DNA of 8,850 nucleotides from Acidimangrovimonas sp. (lineage in GTDB: Bacteria; Pseudomonadota; Alphaproteobacteria; Rhodobacterales; Rhodobacteraceae). Below, piece by piece: positions 6,242-8,850 of this stretch (within the stretch, counting starts at the first letter, position 1; each line of letters begins with the position of its first letter). The stretch covers positions 1-8,850 of the forward strand of contig JASBUM010000141.1 of assembly GCA_030147905.1 (NCBI GenBank). The letters run 5' to 3'. The notes below the pieces were generated by a model, which was given only the letters and a program-made list of their open reading frames with translations, was not told the DNA's origin and did no database searches. Position numbers and translations under genes: made by a program.

Positions 6242-7137
6242 GCCCGGGTCTCCGTGCTCTTGCCGAGGATGCCGTTGGGCATCGCCAGCAACACCACGAT
6301 CAGCGCGCCGAAGACGAAGGCGTTGCGGTAGCCCGAGTATTCCGGCGGCAGAAGGCCCACGAACAGCACCTCGGCCAGTCCGAGGACAAATCCGCCCAGC
6401 ATCGCCCCGGTGATCGAGCCGACGCCGCCGATCACCGCCGCGACGAAGGCCTTGAGCCCCGGCAGCAACCCCATGAACGGGGCGATCTGGCCGTATTTGC
6501 TGCCCCACATCAGCCCACCGATGGCGGCCAGCCCGCTGCCGATGGCGAAAGCAAGCGCGATCATCCGGTTGATGTTGATCCCCATCAGCCGCGCGACATC
6601 GTAGTTCTCGGCCGTGGCGCGCATCGCCACGCCGGTACGGGTGTGGCGCACGAAAAGCACCAGCGCGCTCATCAGCACGATCGCGAGGACGACGATCACG
6701 ATATCGATCACGCGCAGCGAAAGCCCGCCGATGGGCAGCAGCAGGTTCAGGTAGTCGGGGACGCGGAAGGTGCGCGGCTGCGCCGATATGGTCAGCACCG
6801 CGAGATTCTCGATGAAGATCGCCACCGCGAGCGAGGCGATGAAGCCCGTCACCTGCGGCGCCCCGCGCATCGGCCGGAAGGCGATCCGCTCGATCACCAC
6901 GCCGACCAGCGCGCCGACCCCCAGAACCGCGACCGCCGCGACCGGAAACGGCAGGCCGAGGGCGCCGACGCCGGCAAGCGTGGCGAAGGCGCCGATGGCG
7001 AAGATGTCGCCATGGGCGAAATTGATCAGCCGCACGATGCCGTAGATCATCGAGAAACCGATCGCGATCAGGGCATACATGCTGCCGAGGATCAACCCGT
7101 TCACGAGTTGCGAGATCACGTAGGCTGCGGTCATCAT
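6238..7137 (-). CDS. livH: Branched-chain amino acid-type ABC transporter permease LivH
   Basis: This is a 299-residue inner-membrane permease with about eight hydrophobic segments. It shows the LivH signature IVRLINFAHGDIFAIGAF (NFAHGD at residues 39-44), IERIAFRPMRGAPQVTGFIA after it, RATAENYDVARLMGININ, and the coupling loop GLKAFVAAVIGGVGSITGAM. It ends LLAMPNGILGK, the usual end of LivH. The gene has two tandem ATGs. The first (7137-7135) overlaps the livF stop as ATGA. The second (7134-7132) is 7 nt from the GGAG and could be the true start, one residue shorter. Both give translational coupling to livF. It forms the membrane channel together with LivM. Confidence 0.95.
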   Translation of the reverse strand: MMTAAYVISQLVNGLILGSMYALIAIGFSMIYGIVRLINFAHGDIFAIGAFATLAGVGALGLPFPVAAVAVLGVGALVGVVIERIAFRPMRGAPQVTGFIASLAVAIFIENLAVLTISAQPRTFRVPDYLNLLLPIGGLSLRVIDIVIVVLAIVLMSALVLFVRHTRTGVAMRATAENYDVARLMGININRMIALAFAIGSGLAAIGGLMWGSKYGQIAPFMGLLPGLKAFVAAVIGGVGSITGAMLGGFVLGLAEVLFVGLLPPEYSGYRNAFVFGALIVVLLAMPNGILGKSTETRA

Positions 7138-7845
7138 GCGGCTCCCAGATAGGCGCGCCGAACTTCCGGATCGGCGGCAAGCGCGGCGCCGGTCCCCTCG
7201 AGGACGATGGCGCCGGCGTCGATCACATAGGCCCGGTCGGCGATCTCCAGCGCCATCGCGGCATTCTGTTCGACAAGCAGGATCGTCATGCCCTCCGCGC
7301 GCAGGCGCTCGAGCACGTCGAAGACCTGATCGACGAGTTGCGGCGCCAGCCCGAGCGACGGCTCATCCAGCAGCAGCAGCCGCGGCCGGCTCATCAGCGC
7401 GCGTCCGATGACCAGCATCATCTGCTCGCCGCCCGACAGCTTGTCGCCCGCGACGCCGGCGCGCGCGCGCAGGATGGGAAACTGTTCCTCGATCCCGGCC
7501 GCATCGCGTGCGACGGCGGCGCGGTCACGGCGCAGATAGGCCCCGATGCGCAGGTTTTCGCGAACGCTCAGCGCGGCGAAGACCTGCCGCCCCTCGGGGC
7601 AGTGCGAAATGCCGGCCCGCACGATCGCCTCCGCCGGAATCCGCGCCAGATCGAGCACCGCGCCGCCCGCGTCGGGCTGAAACCGGATCTGCCCCGATTC
7701 CGGCCGCAACAGGCCGGAGATGGCCGCCAGCGTGGTCGTCTTGCCCGCCCCGTTGGCACCGATCAGCGCGACGATCTCGCCCGGCGCGACCTCGAGGCTG
7801 ATGCCGCGCAGCGCATGGGTGCCCGCCCGGCGGACGTGAAGATCC

Positions 7846-7859
<14 letters not shown>
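7134..7859 (-). CDS. livF: Branched-chain amino acid-type ABC transporter ATP-binding protein LivF
   Basis: This is a 241-residue cytoplasmic ATPase, the normal LivF length. Walker A is GANGAGKT (34-41), the Q-loop Gln is in EGRQVF (about 92), the signature is LSGGEQ (141-146), and Walker B with catalytic Glu is LLLLDEP (161-167). The motif at the switch-histidine position is LVEQNA (195-200); LivF proteins typically have EQN here where LivG has EHD, so this is family-normal and not a defect. It works as a heterodimer with LivG. The ATG at 7859-7857 lies inside the end of livG, a 14-bp overlap. AAGG about 6 nt and GGAG about 10 nt upstream serve as ribosome site. Confidence 0.95.
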
Positions 7860-8646
<787 letters not shown>

Positions 8647-8655
8647 GGCGGCGGT

Positions 8656-8660
8656 CTCCC
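8656..8660 (-). promoter_or_regulatory. Ribosome binding site deciding the GTG start of livG
   Basis: GGGAG on the minus strand lies 9 nt before GTG 8646-8644. No comparable site precedes the upstream ATG at 8709. Confidence 0.6.
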
Positions 8661-8689
8661 TGTGGTCAAGTCGCGATCTGACGTCGCGT

Positions 8690-8736
8690 TTGTAATGAAT
8701 GAAAGCCAAATAGCATGAATATTGATTTCATTACAA
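8690..8736. promoter_or_regulatory. Perfect 10-bp inverted repeat, candidate operator
   Basis: TTGTAATGAA (8690-8699) and TTCATTACAA (8727-8736) are exact reverse complements, with 27 bp between them. Each arm overlaps one of the two candidate -10 boxes. TGTAAT...ATTACA half-sites recall the operator of HexR, a known RpiR-family regulator (TGTAAT-N-ATTACA), though the spacing is much wider here. The RpiR gene of this operon is the natural binding candidate; this is inference. Confidence 0.55.
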
Positions 8737-8791
8737 TACGGGTTACGATCGGAAATCGCCGCGATTGGGCGGATCAACCGGGGGACGAACG

Positions 8792-8850
8792 ATGACCGAA
8801 GCCTTGACACGCGAGATACCGATCCGCCCCGAGGAGGCGGCGGTGCTGTT
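8792..8850 (+). CDS. Start of a divergent gene; possible isochorismatase-family hydrolase
   Basis: The ATG at 8792-8794 follows GGGGGA about 6 nt upstream, and the frame is open to the window edge. The visible protein is MTEALTREIPIRPEEAAVL, 19 full codons plus two bases. 'I-R-P-E-E-A-A-V-L' just before the edge resembles the start of cysteine hydrolases of the isochorismatase family, where a V-D-M/V-Q-N motif would follow, but the diagnostic part is outside the window. It shares the divergent promoter region with the transporter operon and so may be co-regulated. Confidence 0.5.
   Translation, partial: MTEALTREIPIRPEEAAVL

Larger units (their letters stand above)
8647..8791. promoter_or_regulatory. 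Divergent promoter region between livG and the rightward gene
   Basis: This 145-bp gap is the only divergent intergenic region in the window. Its middle part (about 8688-8740) is clearly AT-rich against a very GC-rich background, as expected for promoters. On the plus strand TACAAT (8732-8737) matches the sigma-70 -10 box in five of six bases. On the minus strand TACAAA (8694-8689) matches in four of six. No convincing -35 box was found for either. The positions fit transcripts starting some 40-55 nt before the two start codons. Confidence 0.6.

Noticed and set aside
7195..7200. Missing switch histidine in LivF as a defect
   Set aside because: LivF proteins normally have the EQN motif there, so it is not a loss.

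Overview
The window is GC-rich, densely packed bacterial DNA. The protein families, high GC and gene style suggest an alphaproteobacterium, perhaps of the Rhodobacter/Paracoccus group. That placement is inferred from style, not from a marker gene. No rRNA, tRNA, CRISPR array, insertion sequence or phage gene was seen.

Almost everything is one leftward (minus-strand) gene train that starts at a promoter region near 8.65-8.79 kb. In order of transcription it holds a complete HAAT-type (branched-chain amino acid / amide) ABC importer: ATPase LivG (8646-7846), ATPase LivF (7859-7134), permease LivH (7137-6238), permease LivM (6241-5219) and a periplasmic binding protein (5202-4039). After a strong 11-bp-stem hairpin at 3999-4025 come the enzyme and regulator genes: an N-formylglutamate amidohydrolase-family protein (3974-3183), a MurR/RpiR regulator (3176-2286), a glutamine synthetase-family ligase (2263-950), an SDR oxidoreductase (908-168) and the start of a probable amidase (113 to beyond base 1). 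Spacing is 64 bp or less throughout, and several junctions overlap, so an operon is likely. A divergent gene starts at 8792 on the plus strand and runs off the right edge.

The most striking point is that the glutamine synthetase-family gene is cut by one in-frame TAG at 1178-1180. The reading frame continues past it without any shift into 75 more codons that look like a normal glutamine synthetase C-terminus. Either this is a very young pseudogene, a sequencing error, or a case of readthrough or re-initiation.

Together the genes suggest uptake of a small amino-acid-like or amide compound. Breakdown would use deformylase/deacylase, amidase, dehydrogenase and glutamyl-ligase steps, under an RpiR regulator. 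A perfect 10-bp inverted repeat (arms 8690-8699 and 8727-8736) between the divergent genes is the best operator candidate. The substrate cannot be read from the sequence.
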